Source: Arthonia radiata (lineage: Eukaryota; Ascomycota; Arthoniomycetes; Arthoniales; Arthoniaceae). From it: a stretch of DNA of 64,000 nucleotides. A program made the translations under genes and the position numbers. The notes beneath the pieces are model-generated. The model was not told the DNA's origin. It saw only the letters and a list, made by a program, of their open reading frames with translations, and ran no database searches. The stretch lies in contig PSQN01000016.1 in assembly GCA_002989075.1 (NCBI GenBank), positions 2,186,336 to 2,250,335 on the forward strand, read 5' to 3'. Below are positions 43,804 through 53,098 of the stretch, one piece after another (within the stretch, counting starts at the first letter, position 1; every line of letters starts with the position of its first letter).

Positions 43804-44970
43804 TCAGGTCATGTTCTTTATTATGCGTTGGTGTTGGCGAAATGTCGACTTCCCATAAACAGGTATGTCGTAGAACTGCGGCAGTCTCCCATCAAACCAT
43901 GCGGCTGGACACCATGAGACATGATGATATGCTTTTTGGACCGGTGCCATTGCGGTGTGATGCAAAATTGCTGCTGCACGTTGTCCTAGGGGATTGTTCT
44001 CTGCCATTTCGCGTTGTTCGGATAGCTTACGCAGAGCCGTTCCAATCCATCTGGGTTTTGTGACGCCATCAGCCAGTACGAGACTGTTAAGCCGTTGGGT
44101 GGCTGTGAGTTCATAGTTTGAGGTCCAGAAGGCAAGCCGTTCTCGATTGAGAAACTCGCCTTCTACTGGGAAAGTACAGGAAATCATGTCATAGAAGGCT
44201 GTCAACATTCCCTGCTCGCCAAAGTGTTGCCATTCCTCCTCCTAGTTGTTGTTCTTCGTCGTCGCGGCTTGTTGCACTTGTCGAATGTATCGTTCGCAGC
44301 TCCTCCAAGAATCCATTTCCTCAAAGTACGAAGGCACGCGGATGACAACATTCTCCGTCTTTGGCAGTCGGCGTAACATGCGGACCAGAATGTTTACATT
44401 CATTCGTGGCTGGTGTCTCGAGCTCGGATCGAACGGAGGTATATCATACCATGATATAGCGAAATTGTCGCGCTGGATTGACGCCCAGTTCTTTAGGCTG
44501 TCGTCCGCGAACTCGACCTCGATGTTGTGCAAATCTTTAGATTGTGAGCGTCGCAAAAGTTCCACCAGCCAAGTGAGGGAGTTGAAGATCCGTATAAATT
44601 GTGCTGCAGAATCACGCCGATCGGGTGGGTAAATGAGGAATTTGATCTTCCTAAATCTCGATAGCGGAGCATGCAGGAAACGCTCTAAATATGATCGATC
44701 TGGGGAGTCGAATGTAAAAAGAGCTGGGATTAACGGTCTGTAAGATGCAACGCCATCGTGAACCGCAATTCTAGAGGGGCACTGCGTCAGCGGCTGCTTC
44801 CATAGACAATCAAGCTTGATTGTGAATGTAAGGGTGCGTGAGGCGTAGATATCTTGCTGCAAACGTCGGGATAGCTTCAATGGGCAAGCGCCCGGTATCA
44901 TTTCCCATATCTTCTGTCTGAGTTCTGTTGGCAGGTGTCGAAATTGGCCCAGGCTGTGATCATCTGCCAT
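43804..44970 (-). pseudogene. 2EXR-type protein, copy A, interrupted by an in-frame stop
   Basis: One reading frame runs from the ATG at 44970 to the stop at 43804, broken once by TAG at 44244-44242. The upstream part (242 residues) has FRHLPTELRQKIWEMI, the 2EXR/F-box-like N-terminal motif, then YLERFLHAPLSRFRKIKFLI and RIFNSLTWLVELL. The downstream part continues EEEWQHFGEQG and MLTAFYDMISCTFP, then RERLAFWTSNYELTATQRLN, matching the paralogue at 45367-46671 on both sides of the stop. So the gene is truncated, pseudogenised or read through. A 36-nt GT...AG segment ending exactly at the TAG could remove it in frame but is shorter than usual fungal introns. Function of the family is unknown. 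Confidence 0.7.
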
Positions 44971-45366
44971 GCTCGCTAACGGCTTCCCTGGTGTGTTCTT
45001 AACTTAATTACTCTCAGTCCTGGGACGTTTCGAGAGTTAAACAGTCGTCAAGCTGAACAAACGAAGTCGTTGTACTGTCATGAACTTATGACGGCGGTGC
45101 ACGTTCGGTTGGTGATTTCTTATCGTCGGTCGCGACTGCCAAAAACGTCCGACCTTCGTCTTCCGCAACATAGACTATGCGGTAAGAGGTTGAGTCAATC
45201 CTGATTGTTGACCCAAATAATACGTGCTTGCTCAATTTGTGTGCTCTGACGTCGTGAGGCGACAAACAATCCCCTGCATAGCTTCGAGCGCCGATACGCT
45301 CTAAAATAAAAAAATTCCATTCCAGACCTATATCATCTTACCTCGATTCCTCCAGACTTTCTCATT
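44971..45366. promoter_or_regulatory. bidirectional promoter of the 2EXR pair
   Basis: 396 bp between two divergent, paralogous genes. A short A-rich run (AAAATAAAAAAATT near 45302) lies about 60 bp upstream of the plus-strand start. Confidence 0.4.
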
Positions 45367-46671
45367 ATGGGCGAGTCGCAAACCCTATCAGCGATACACA
45401 GCGGTCTCGGCCTTTTTGAGAATATCCCGCTTGAGATTCGTAAGCACTTATGGAGTTATCTGCAGGATAGCAATGCGCTCTGTGCCAGCGTAGCCTTGCA
45501 AAAAGACATCTTGTCCACACTAGACTTGACTTTTGATGTGTCCGGCTCGTCAAAGCTTGTCGTGGGAGTACGACTGCAATGTTGGCCCACGGCAATCAAT
45601 ATCCACCACCAGCTTGGCAAGCTCCCTGCGCTGCACCCAGCATTTTTTGCTTTTACGTCGCCCAAGCAGGACAGGCTCAACCGTTTCCTGGCGTCCCCAG
45701 TGTACCTTTATCAAAGCTTCAAGGTGCAAATCAAGGCGCCAGGCCGCTTCAAGACCACAGAACAATTCTTACGCTTATACAATTCGTTGTCCTGGCTAGT
45801 GGCCTTGTTCGCTGAACTCGGGCACCGCCGATTACCACCAACGAGCATTGAATTTGTTGATGCAGACGACGGGGAATCCTGGACGCACTTTCGAGGCACG
45901 AATCTTCTCGAACTCAACTACAGTATTGGAAGTCAGCCAGTCTTCAACCCCTCGCACCCGATCAATAAGAGATTCTACGGCGAAATGACAGATCTTTGGG
46001 CTTGTCTACGGTTGTTGCGTCTCCTACGCAACTTTCGGCGATTGAGCGTCAGAGTTCCAGCACACTTGGAGCGCGTCCAGGAATGGCCGGTGATCTCACA
46101 CGAACTGGAAGAAATCAGCATTCGGGGCATATCATATGCGCCGCTCGGTGCTAGCCCTGGTGACGAAGCAGCCAAAAGCGAGAACAGCATGCGGTCCGCC
46201 TTTTTCGACATGGCTCTTGGCAGACTGAAGAGGTGCGAACTCCTGCGCACAGAACGCCACGCATTTTGGTCGGACGCATACGAGCGAGCCGCGATCGCGC
46301 GCATTGACAACGCCAGACATGCCGACGGAAGAAACCCCGCATTTACTGAGAAGGCACGCCGCAACCTTGAGCAGAATCGCACACTCACCGAGATGTACAA
46401 TCTTCTCAGCGACTCTTATCGCACGATCTTCATGGGTTGGCGTTCATCCACCAATTTCTATCAGCCGTACTTGAGGGAGCAAACTAATACGAGTAAGGAC
46501 GGACGGTGGTCGCCGGAAGCGTGGTTCATCTCTCAGGGTTACGATGCTTTCACGCCGTCGATTCCGCCTTTCGGCACTATGCGGTTTAGAAACCATCTGG
46601 GCAAGTGCGGGCGAAGAGACAATGACGTACGTAGAAAGGCGGTTCGGCATGATGATCTCTGGCAACTCTAG
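45367..46671 (+). CDS. 2EXR-type hypothetical protein, copy B
   Basis: Single exon, 434 residues. The N-terminal motif LFENIPLEIRKHLWSYL fits the 2EXR domain (F..LP.E.R..IW). Further blocks shared with copy A: VALQKDILSTLDLTFDV, LHPAFFAFTSPKQDRLNRFL, FLRLYNSLSWLVALF, RLLRLLRNFRRLSVRVPAHL and ERHAFWSDAYERAAIARIDN. No signal peptide, membrane segment or catalytic motif. 2EXR proteins are greatly expanded in Pezizomycotina and their role is unknown; the F-box-like start has led to guesses of ubiquitin-ligase function, which is not shown here. Confidence 0.75.
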   Translation: MGESQTLSAIHSGLGLFENIPLEIRKHLWSYLQDSNALCASVALQKDILSTLDLTFDVSGSSKLVVGVRLQCWPTAINIHHQLGKLPALHPAFFAFTSPKQDRLNRFLASPVYLYQSFKVQIKAPGRFKTTEQFLRLYNSLSWLVALFAELGHRRLPPTSIEFVDADDGESWTHFRGTNLLELNYSIGSQPVFNPSHPINKRFYGEMTDLWACLRLLRLLRNFRRLSVRVPAHLERVQEWPVISHELEEISIRGISYAPLGASPGDEAAKSENSMRSAFFDMALGRLKRCELLRTERHAFWSDAYERAAIARIDNARHADGRNPAFTEKARRNLEQNRTLTEMYNLLSDSYRTIFMGWRSSTNFYQPYLREQTNTSKDGRWSPEAWFISQGYDAFTPSIPPFGTMRFRNHLGKCGRRDNDVRRKAVRHDDLWQL

Positions 46672-47067
46672 GACTGATCCGGCTACACCTCTTATTGGTC
46701 CTAATTCTATATGATATCGGCTGTGCGGCGAAGAAATTTTCGAAGCTTTTGAACCTCTTCATATGCTGCCGGAGATCGAATTGGTAATGTGCAACAGCCT
46801 CGAAAATTGGAATCATGTCAAGAGAGCGCCGCATAATGCTGACAGGTCTAACACTCCGTCAAAGCTGATTCACTGGCTGCAATCGAGCGGTTCCGACCTT
46901 ACCAAAGCCAAAAGCGGCTGTTATGAAACCTGTGGCGGAATATGCGAACCACAATGTTCAGCTGAATATACTCCAGTTGTCAAAGGGCATCTCCACACTG
47001 CACCTGCGCACCCCACACCTGCCCCTCAAACCCTCAATCATCCACGATCTCCACTCACGCTTGCCGA
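46672..47067. other. intergenic between convergent genes
   Basis: 396 bp; a plus-strand ORF passes through (46763-47446), but most of it is antisense to the CVNH gene. No gene called. Confidence 0.4.
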
Positions 47068-47651
47068 TCAACACTCAATATCGCCCGCATCAGTCATGCG
47101 CAACACATCATTCAGATTCAGCGTGCTTTCCTTCATTTTCCCGGAACCGCCGACATTGCACGTGCAGGTCAGCGGAGCCTTTGCGTGGTCTCTGTCAAAG
47201 TACAACGTGCAGGAAGGGCAAGAGGACCAAAAACCGCCACTGCAAAGGTGTTTCAGCAAAGCCTCGAGTGGGACGAGAGCACACAAGCGGCGCAGTGGGG
47301 TCGGAAACGGAGGGCGATCGGAATTGGAGAACTCACTTCACCTGCCCCTGCAAAACACCGCCCGCATTTCCCACGCAATCGTTGAGATTGATGGTGCTTT
47401 TGCCCTTTGTGGGTTCGCCGGCGGGAGTGAGGCAGGTGGCGCTTAGGCTAAGAAGAACATTCTGTCAGCGTGGGAGTTTTTTGGGGTGGGAGTGAGTGTC
47501 GGGCGTACATGGTACGGCCGTCATCAACTAGCGAGTCGAAGTCGCATAACTCTACGAGCGTATTGGGGTGACGGCGGGCGTTGGTGTGCTCAAAAGGGAT
47601 GGCGGAGGCGGCGGAAAAGGTGAAGAAGGGGGGGAGAATGATGGAAATCAT
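47068..47651 (-). CDS. small secreted cyanovirin-N homology (CVNH) protein
   Basis: Three exons on the minus strand: 47651-47509, 47447-47337, 47239-47068; 141 residues. Splice signals are good (GTACGC...GCTGACAG...TTCTTAG; GTGAGT...GCTGAAAC...TTTGCAG) and phases match. The N-terminus MISIILPPFFTFSAASA looks like a secretion signal. Two internal half-repeats typical of CVNH follow: LSATCLTPAGEPTKGKSTIN with LNDCVGNAGG, then LTCTCNVGGSGKMKESTLN with LNDVLRMTD. They are linked by WSSCPSCTLYF. Nine cysteines suggest disulfides. Fungal CVNH proteins bind mannose-rich glycans in several cases; binding here is inferred. No single ORF covers it, so ORF callers would miss it. Confidence 0.8.
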
Positions 47652-48111
47652 GATGGATGAGAGAGCGATGACGATCGAACAGTTGCGTTGGGAGAGGGTC
47701 GAAGTCAGCGACTTGGGTGTTGTTGCTTCAGTACAAGATATGAAATCGATGTTCGAGCGGCACTGGCGGGCTGAAGGGACTTATGTACTTTGTGGTTTCT
47801 ATTGGGACTCAGTTTGAACCTGTTACACAGCCGTTCTTTGGTCCATCGTGTGTTGCTGCGTTCTGCTGGTGATACGGAGGACCAGGAAGTCAAGCTGGCG
47901 ATGTGAGCCCACGGGCCCGTAGACCCGTAAATCATGCGGATCATCCCATTTTTGTGTTGCTGAATACGAGACGCCATGCGACGTGTCCCCAGAGGCCAGA
48001 TGAGACTGTGCACATGAGACGGGCTTTTTCGCAAGAACGTGTTGCCTGTCCAAAATCTTGTGGCTTTCGGGTTATTTTTTTCTGAAGTCTTGAAGGATAG
48101 GAAACTCCTCT
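47652..48111. other. intergenic
   Basis: 460 bp; upstream region of the CVNH gene and 3' side of TTI1. No gene seen. Confidence 0.4.
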
Positions 48112-51100
48112 TTAGGTCTCGAGCATGACCTTGCTAAACCCGACAGTGCCTGGTACTTCCTGCGGGCAATGCTGCTTTAATCGCCGCGCTTCATCCGCCA
48201 GCAACCCATGTCGCAGCTGTATCAGCCATACTGCGTCTGCGTTGCGCTCCTTCAAAGGCTCCAATACGTCGTGCCTCGTCTTCTCATCGATCCATGGCGC
48301 TTGGGCAGAAGGCGTGACAAGGTAGGGGAGTAGCATGTCTGAGATGATCTCGTCGAAGATCCATACCGCGACATCGACGTTAGTGATGAGCGCGATCAGA
48401 AACGATGTGAGTGCTCGATAGAGGGCCAGTGAGGTGGTTGAGACGTAGCGGCCGTTGATGTAGGTCTTGGTGGTGTCTTGAGGCGTAGTGGGCGATGCGT
48501 TTGAGGGATTGACGTCAGACCCTAATGCTTTGCTGGACACGACCGTGAGTTCAGCGTCCTCCGCGTTACTTGTAGTGCTGATGAGGCGGCCTTGACTTGG
48601 TGTTTCCTTGCTATTCAGATTGATGATGTGTCCAGCTCCACCTATTCCAAGCGGTCGTTCCAGCGTCTTTCGCGTGTCTGCCACGCTGCTGACCAGACCC
48701 CGGCGGAACGCCATGCCGCTTGACTTTTCGTCGAGCCCTGCACGTGCTCGTCGATGGATGCGCCGTATGTCTTCCCAGATATCTGCGACACGACCTCTAA
48801 CGAAAGCTCCCGCGCCTTCCGCCATTTTTGCGATAACGTTCAACGTACCGACTACGACACTAGTCTCGCTGTCATGCAGGCGAGGCACAATGACAGGCCA
48901 GAGTGTGTGTATTAGTGGCAGGAATGTGTCTTCGTGCTGTGCGAGGTAGGGCATTGCTGTGCTGAGAACATGCGCCAAGTGAGAACGTATCAAAGGATTG
49001 CTGGATGGTAGATGATGCTGTGTGAGGACTGTTATTCGATGGATCAGTTGGTACGGTCTGGTCAGAGGTGCTTTTGTGTCTTCTGAGGACGGCCGCTCGT
49101 CGTTGTCTGCATCTTCATCTTGCTTTTCAGTAGACCTCAGATCTTTCCACGGTCGTTGAGGTGTCTGCACTGGCAGGGCACTCGTAGCGGCTTCATCATC
49201 TTGATCCACCACACGTCGCCGCTCGCGCAGCATCAGAGCTAAGCCAGACACAGAAGTCGGTTGGACTGGATCCAGACGATGCGTCTTGGTCGTTTCGGAA
49301 GCTATCGTCAGTGCTCGAGCCTGCACTTCCTCTTCGACCATGGCGCCCAAGCACTGGAAGAGTAGACCCACCAAACTATCATAGCCGTGATAGCACTCCA
49401 AGGCCTCGAAGATGCTGTCTGCAAGGTCGTCCAAATACGGCAGTATTTTAGAACCACAGAGCCGTACCAACATCGTCAACACGCGGGGCGCGTGAGGTGA
49501 GAGCTCGAACGTAGATAGCTTTAGGCTTATGCCGTTGATCAAGTAGTCGTTGTTGTCGATGATCAGCTCTTGGGCAGAGGCATAGCCAGTCGAGCGTGCG
49601 ATACTGTTGAGAGCGATCATCGCATGGGACTGGACCTGCGGTACTGATGAGCCGAGATGGTGAAGGAGCGCATATAGCGCATCTGACAGCTCTGGTCGAT
49701 ATTCTTTTTTTAGCACGGATGCTTGGAATGTCACTGCTTCTAAAGCGAGTGCCCTTAGTCGCCAGTCAGCGGTTGAATCGCCTCCGTCGTCTTCAGCTCG
49801 CGTGAGTGTGGACAGAGCGAATGCGTAGAGCTCATCGCGTTGCTGCACCTCATCTGCCGCGATGATGTCCATGTTCAGGAAGTCGTCCATACCTTCTACC
49901 AACGAAGCGTGCCGCTGTAATATCTGTAGCGCCAGCCAGAAGTTTACGAGCACTTCAGTCCCGTTTGAGCCTTGCAGACTGTCTATGCATGCCCTTACGG
50001 CTTTCTCAGATTCATTTGTGGATGCAAAAGTTGCCACTAAATCCGAGACGAGGTTTTGAGTATCTTGTTCTGCTTTGTGGACAGCAAGAAGGCTGGGGAA
50101 GCTTTCTGAGGCGCCAGCATTTGAGGGAGCAAGCTGTCGAAGGCTGTTAGGTACAGACAAAGGCACCAAGGCCTCAGCGTGATGCTTTTGCTGCAAGAGA
50201 CTAGAAAGACTGTCTTTGATCGCAGATGACACAGCAGCTTCTGTGACGCCAAGCTCGGCGCCAGCGTTCTTGAGATGCGTCATGATAATTGTGATCTGGC
50301 CAATTTGCAGCTCCTTTGCTTGAGAGTCATTTGAGATCATAAGCCTTGGTAAAGCAAGCAGGTGATTGTGGAGGCTGTTTTGAACATGCTCTACGGCTTG
50401 GGGATTTTCAAGAAGTAGTATGTCAAGGCTTGAAGCTGCACCATCCCCTTCTTCTGCCTGGGATAGAATGACAAGTGTGTCAAGCATCAGCGGTACACTG
50501 TCCGACAGATTTAGATTGCAATGCTGCAACACTGCCATACAAAGTCGCTGCAATGCTATCCGAATCTCAACGCGAGCATGACGACGCTGCTTTACGATGT
50601 TACCTAGGGCAAGCTTGATCTGGGCGCTGGTCGCTGTCAACCAGGGACGATTTAGTTGAGGAGCTAACACTACGGGTGCTACTTCTGCATCACCATTAGG
50701 TTCTTTGAGCGTGTATTCGTTGGACAAGGTCTTTTTGAGCAGGTCGGAGACAAGGTTCATGCTCTCCGCGAGGATCTTGAATGGTCTGCGGGTAGTTGAG
50801 GATGGTGTGAGGACCTTTGTAAGAGTGGAAAGTATGCCAGGGAGAAAGCTCGCCGCAGGCTCGCGGTCGAGACCATCGACGTAAGCATGTAGTACGACGA
50901 GTGCCGCATGGCTGACGCCAGTCGACTCTGAGGTTGCAACAGCATCAAGTACACTTGTGATCGAATGGCCTAATGCAGGTATATTTCGAGTGTCAGTGAG
51001 CGCACGCCTACCAGCTGCGTTACTGCAAAGAGACGAAACGCAGGCCGACAAACATGCAAAATCGTGTTTGAGGAGGTCATCGGTCGTTTTTGAAGTTTTG

Positions 51101-51483
51101 AGACGGCCATCACTGTCGGCAGCGATGAATGTCAGCAACACCAGGAGCTGTATGCCCAGCTCAGGTTCGATATCTGTACGCCATCCGGTCGTGAACAGGA
51201 TGTGGAGAGATTGGAGGGCTTGTTCAAGGGCTTGAATAGGAACCGAAGCGCGCTGTCGGAAGACATGAGACAGTGGGAAGAAGGCGTATTCAGCAAGCTT
51301 GGCGTCGAGGAGGTGGGTTTCGACACTCGGTATAGATCTTAGGGTCTTGGTCAGATCTTGCAAGGGCGCTAATAGCTGGTTTGTGGTACATCGTCCAGAC
51401 TGGTATGACAAGGCGGCTTGGCTGGCCTGGACACAAAGCGGCTTGAGCTGTAGACTGGCAGTCAGTATCAGGGATGAAAGCAA
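48112..51483 (-). CDS. TTI1: TTT complex subunit TTI1 (5' end unresolved)
   Basis: Tti1 with Tel2 and Tti2 stabilises PIK-related kinases (TOR, ATM/ATR types) and belongs to the ASTRA complex in yeast. The open frame codes for about 1,123 residues of alpha-solenoid (HEAT-like) sequence. The start LQLKPLCVQASQAAL and HLLDAKLAEYAFFPLSHVFR is the family N-terminus. The C-terminus has NVDVAVWIFDEIISDMLLPY, then NADAVWLIQLRHGL, again typical. No in-frame ATG lies upstream of LQLKPLC; a 3' splice site (CTGACTGCCAG) directly before it suggests a short first coding exon further upstream on the minus strand, which I could not place. The stated start 51483 is therefore only the limit of the open frame. 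Confidence 0.8.
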   Translation of the reverse strand: MLSSLILTASLQLKPLCVQASQAALSYQSGRCTTNQLLAPLQDLTKTLRSIPSVETHLLDAKLAEYAFFPLSHVFRQRASVPIQALEQALQSLHILFTTGWRTDIEPELGIQLLVLLTFIAADSDGRLKTSKTTDDLLKHDFACLSACVSSLCSNAAGRRALTDTRNIPALGHSITSVLDAVATSESTGVSHAALVVLHAYVDGLDREPAASFLPGILSTLTKVLTPSSTTRRPFKILAESMNLVSDLLKKTLSNEYTLKEPNGDAEVAPVVLAPQLNRPWLTATSAQIKLALGNIVKQRRHARVEIRIALQRLCMAVLQHCNLNLSDSVPLMLDTLVILSQAEEGDGAASSLDILLLENPQAVEHVQNSLHNHLLALPRLMISNDSQAKELQIGQITIIMTHLKNAGAELGVTEAAVSSAIKDSLSSLLQQKHHAEALVPLSVPNSLRQLAPSNAGASESFPSLLAVHKAEQDTQNLVSDLVATFASTNESEKAVRACIDSLQGSNGTEVLVNFWLALQILQRHASLVEGMDDFLNMDIIAADEVQQRDELYAFALSTLTRAEDDGGDSTADWRLRALALEAVTFQASVLKKEYRPELSDALYALLHHLGSSVPQVQSHAMIALNSIARSTGYASAQELIIDNNDYLINGISLKLSTFELSPHAPRVLTMLVRLCGSKILPYLDDLADSIFEALECYHGYDSLVGLLFQCLGAMVEEEVQARALTIASETTKTHRLDPVQPTSVSGLALMLRERRRVVDQDDEAATSALPVQTPQRPWKDLRSTEKQDEDADNDERPSSEDTKAPLTRPYQLIHRITVLTQHHLPSSNPLIRSHLAHVLSTAMPYLAQHEDTFLPLIHTLWPVIVPRLHDSETSVVVGTLNVIAKMAEGAGAFVRGRVADIWEDIRRIHRRARAGLDEKSSGMAFRRGLVSSVADTRKTLERPLGIGGAGHIINLNSKETPSQGRLISTTSNAEDAELTVVSSKALGSDVNPSNASPTTPQDTTKTYINGRYVSTTSLALYRALTSFLIALITNVDVAVWIFDEIISDMLLPYLVTPSAQAPWIDEKTRHDVLEPLKERNADAVWLIQLRHGLLADEARRLKQHCPQEVPGTVGFSKVMLET

Positions 51484-53098
51484 TCTTGCATGAGTTTCGG
51501 AGATGCCTGACAGTTTTGAAAAGACTCCGTTGATCGCCCATCAGATAGCGTGTTATCTGCAGCACAGCGGCAGACGTTGAGCGCTAAGCAATCACGCGCA
51601 ACACCCTACCAGATTGGCGGATGTACGGGGGTCAGCAATGATAGTTCGCATCGATCGATTGGTACAAAGCGATGTGATGGCGCTGGGCGAAAGGGCTGTG
51701 AGGACGTTCGTTTGCCAAGTGAGACAATCCCGCGCGTGAGCATGCCTTTCATGCTCTTCTGGGGGGCAAGATCTGCTGTCGCGACAGTGACAATCTCATT
51801 GCTTGCAGAGCGCACTTTGCCTTGAGCAGGGGAGAGGTGTCGATCTGTTTCAGAGATAAACGTGCAAAACACGTGGTACGCAATTGCCGGGACCGGCTCG
51901 TGACCGGACGGGGAACGCAAATATGATTTTGTGGAGGTTGCACGGCCACGGCGGCGAATCAAGAGCTGGCAAGGATGGCCGATCAGTCTAGAAGATAAGA
52001 CGGACCGCAGTGCGTGGGAGGGATTTGCGGCCTCGTGGCAGAAGCAAGCTCAACGTGTGACAGAAGGCGGGATGAAAGTGTCGATCGACCGCATATCCTT
52101 CCACCACCAGGCGCAAATATGGACATTCAGGAGTGAGCCTGGCCACAATTGTAGCCATCACGACAAATTCACCACCGAAATACGCCTTGTCAATCTACAC
52201 TGCAGAGATAGATCGCGGTGTAGCCATGATGGCACGCAGCTTGCGACTAGGCAGGATCCTACATTCAGAAGCAGGTACGGCGCCGCTGTGACACTTTGAG
52301 TAACAGCAACGAGCCTCGGTCCATGCACAAACTATCCAGATGCGTCGAGAGAGGACAATGCTGTCTCCCTAATTCAATATCGACTGCTTTCAAAGACGTT
52401 GAATATGTACTTGGAAGCAATCTCAACGGCCATTGCTTGGATGGAGAGCCAGTCCACGGAACGCCGAGCCCGGGGATGCGCGGAAGCAGGAGAGGAAGAA
52501 GCGTGAACTTTGCCGGCAGAGGTGCTCCAATGACGGAGCCAACCAGCACATGTTAACGCAATTGCTGAAAAGAAACCGCCGAGTCTCTTTTGGATCTCGA
52601 ATAGTCCATCCCAAGCATGCAATCTGACCGTTGAGCTGAGTTGAACCGGGTACTTCGCTGCGGCACTGCCTATGCGACGCTGTCATCTCCATCGTCCATC
52701 GTACACATGCCGAGACAGGCGAGAGATGTCGATGCCAATAGTAAATACGGAGACATGACTTGAGGGCGTCGAGGGAGTTGCCAGAGCGCCGATCCTCATC
52801 CGTCCGAGTCACGGACGCCAGCGACTTGCCGAAGCGGGACTGACCAATCGCACGCGAGCCCCGGCCGAGCCATCTTGTTGTTCCCGCACCCTCAGTCACC
52901 AGTGAGAAGCGCGCCCAGTCAATCCCCCCCAAGCTTGCCCTTCCACCCACCGCCCTCGAGAGAGAGCCCCCCTCGTCTAGGCTGCATCCTTCTGCATAGC
53001 AAAACTGCTTACCTCCCTCTCCCTGCCCCCATTATCTGGCTCGTTCCTTTTTCGTCATCCCTCTCGCTGCGACCGCAGACCTACGCGCCCTCCGTCCC
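51484..53098. other. intergenic, divergent, 1.6 kb
   Basis: Between TTI1 (minus) and the scaffold gene (plus). Should hold the missing first exon of TTI1 and both promoters; 52880-53098 is strongly CT-rich. Minus-strand ORFs of 118 and 175 codons (51606-51962, 52423-52950) show no family features. Confidence 0.4.

Noticed and set aside
46763-47446. 227-codon plus-strand ORF
   Set aside because: Mostly antisense to the well-supported CVNH exons; the sequence itself shows no domain.
52423-52950. 175-codon minus-strand ORF
   Set aside because: Contains no recognisable motif and lies in the promoter gap between TTI1 and the scaffold gene.
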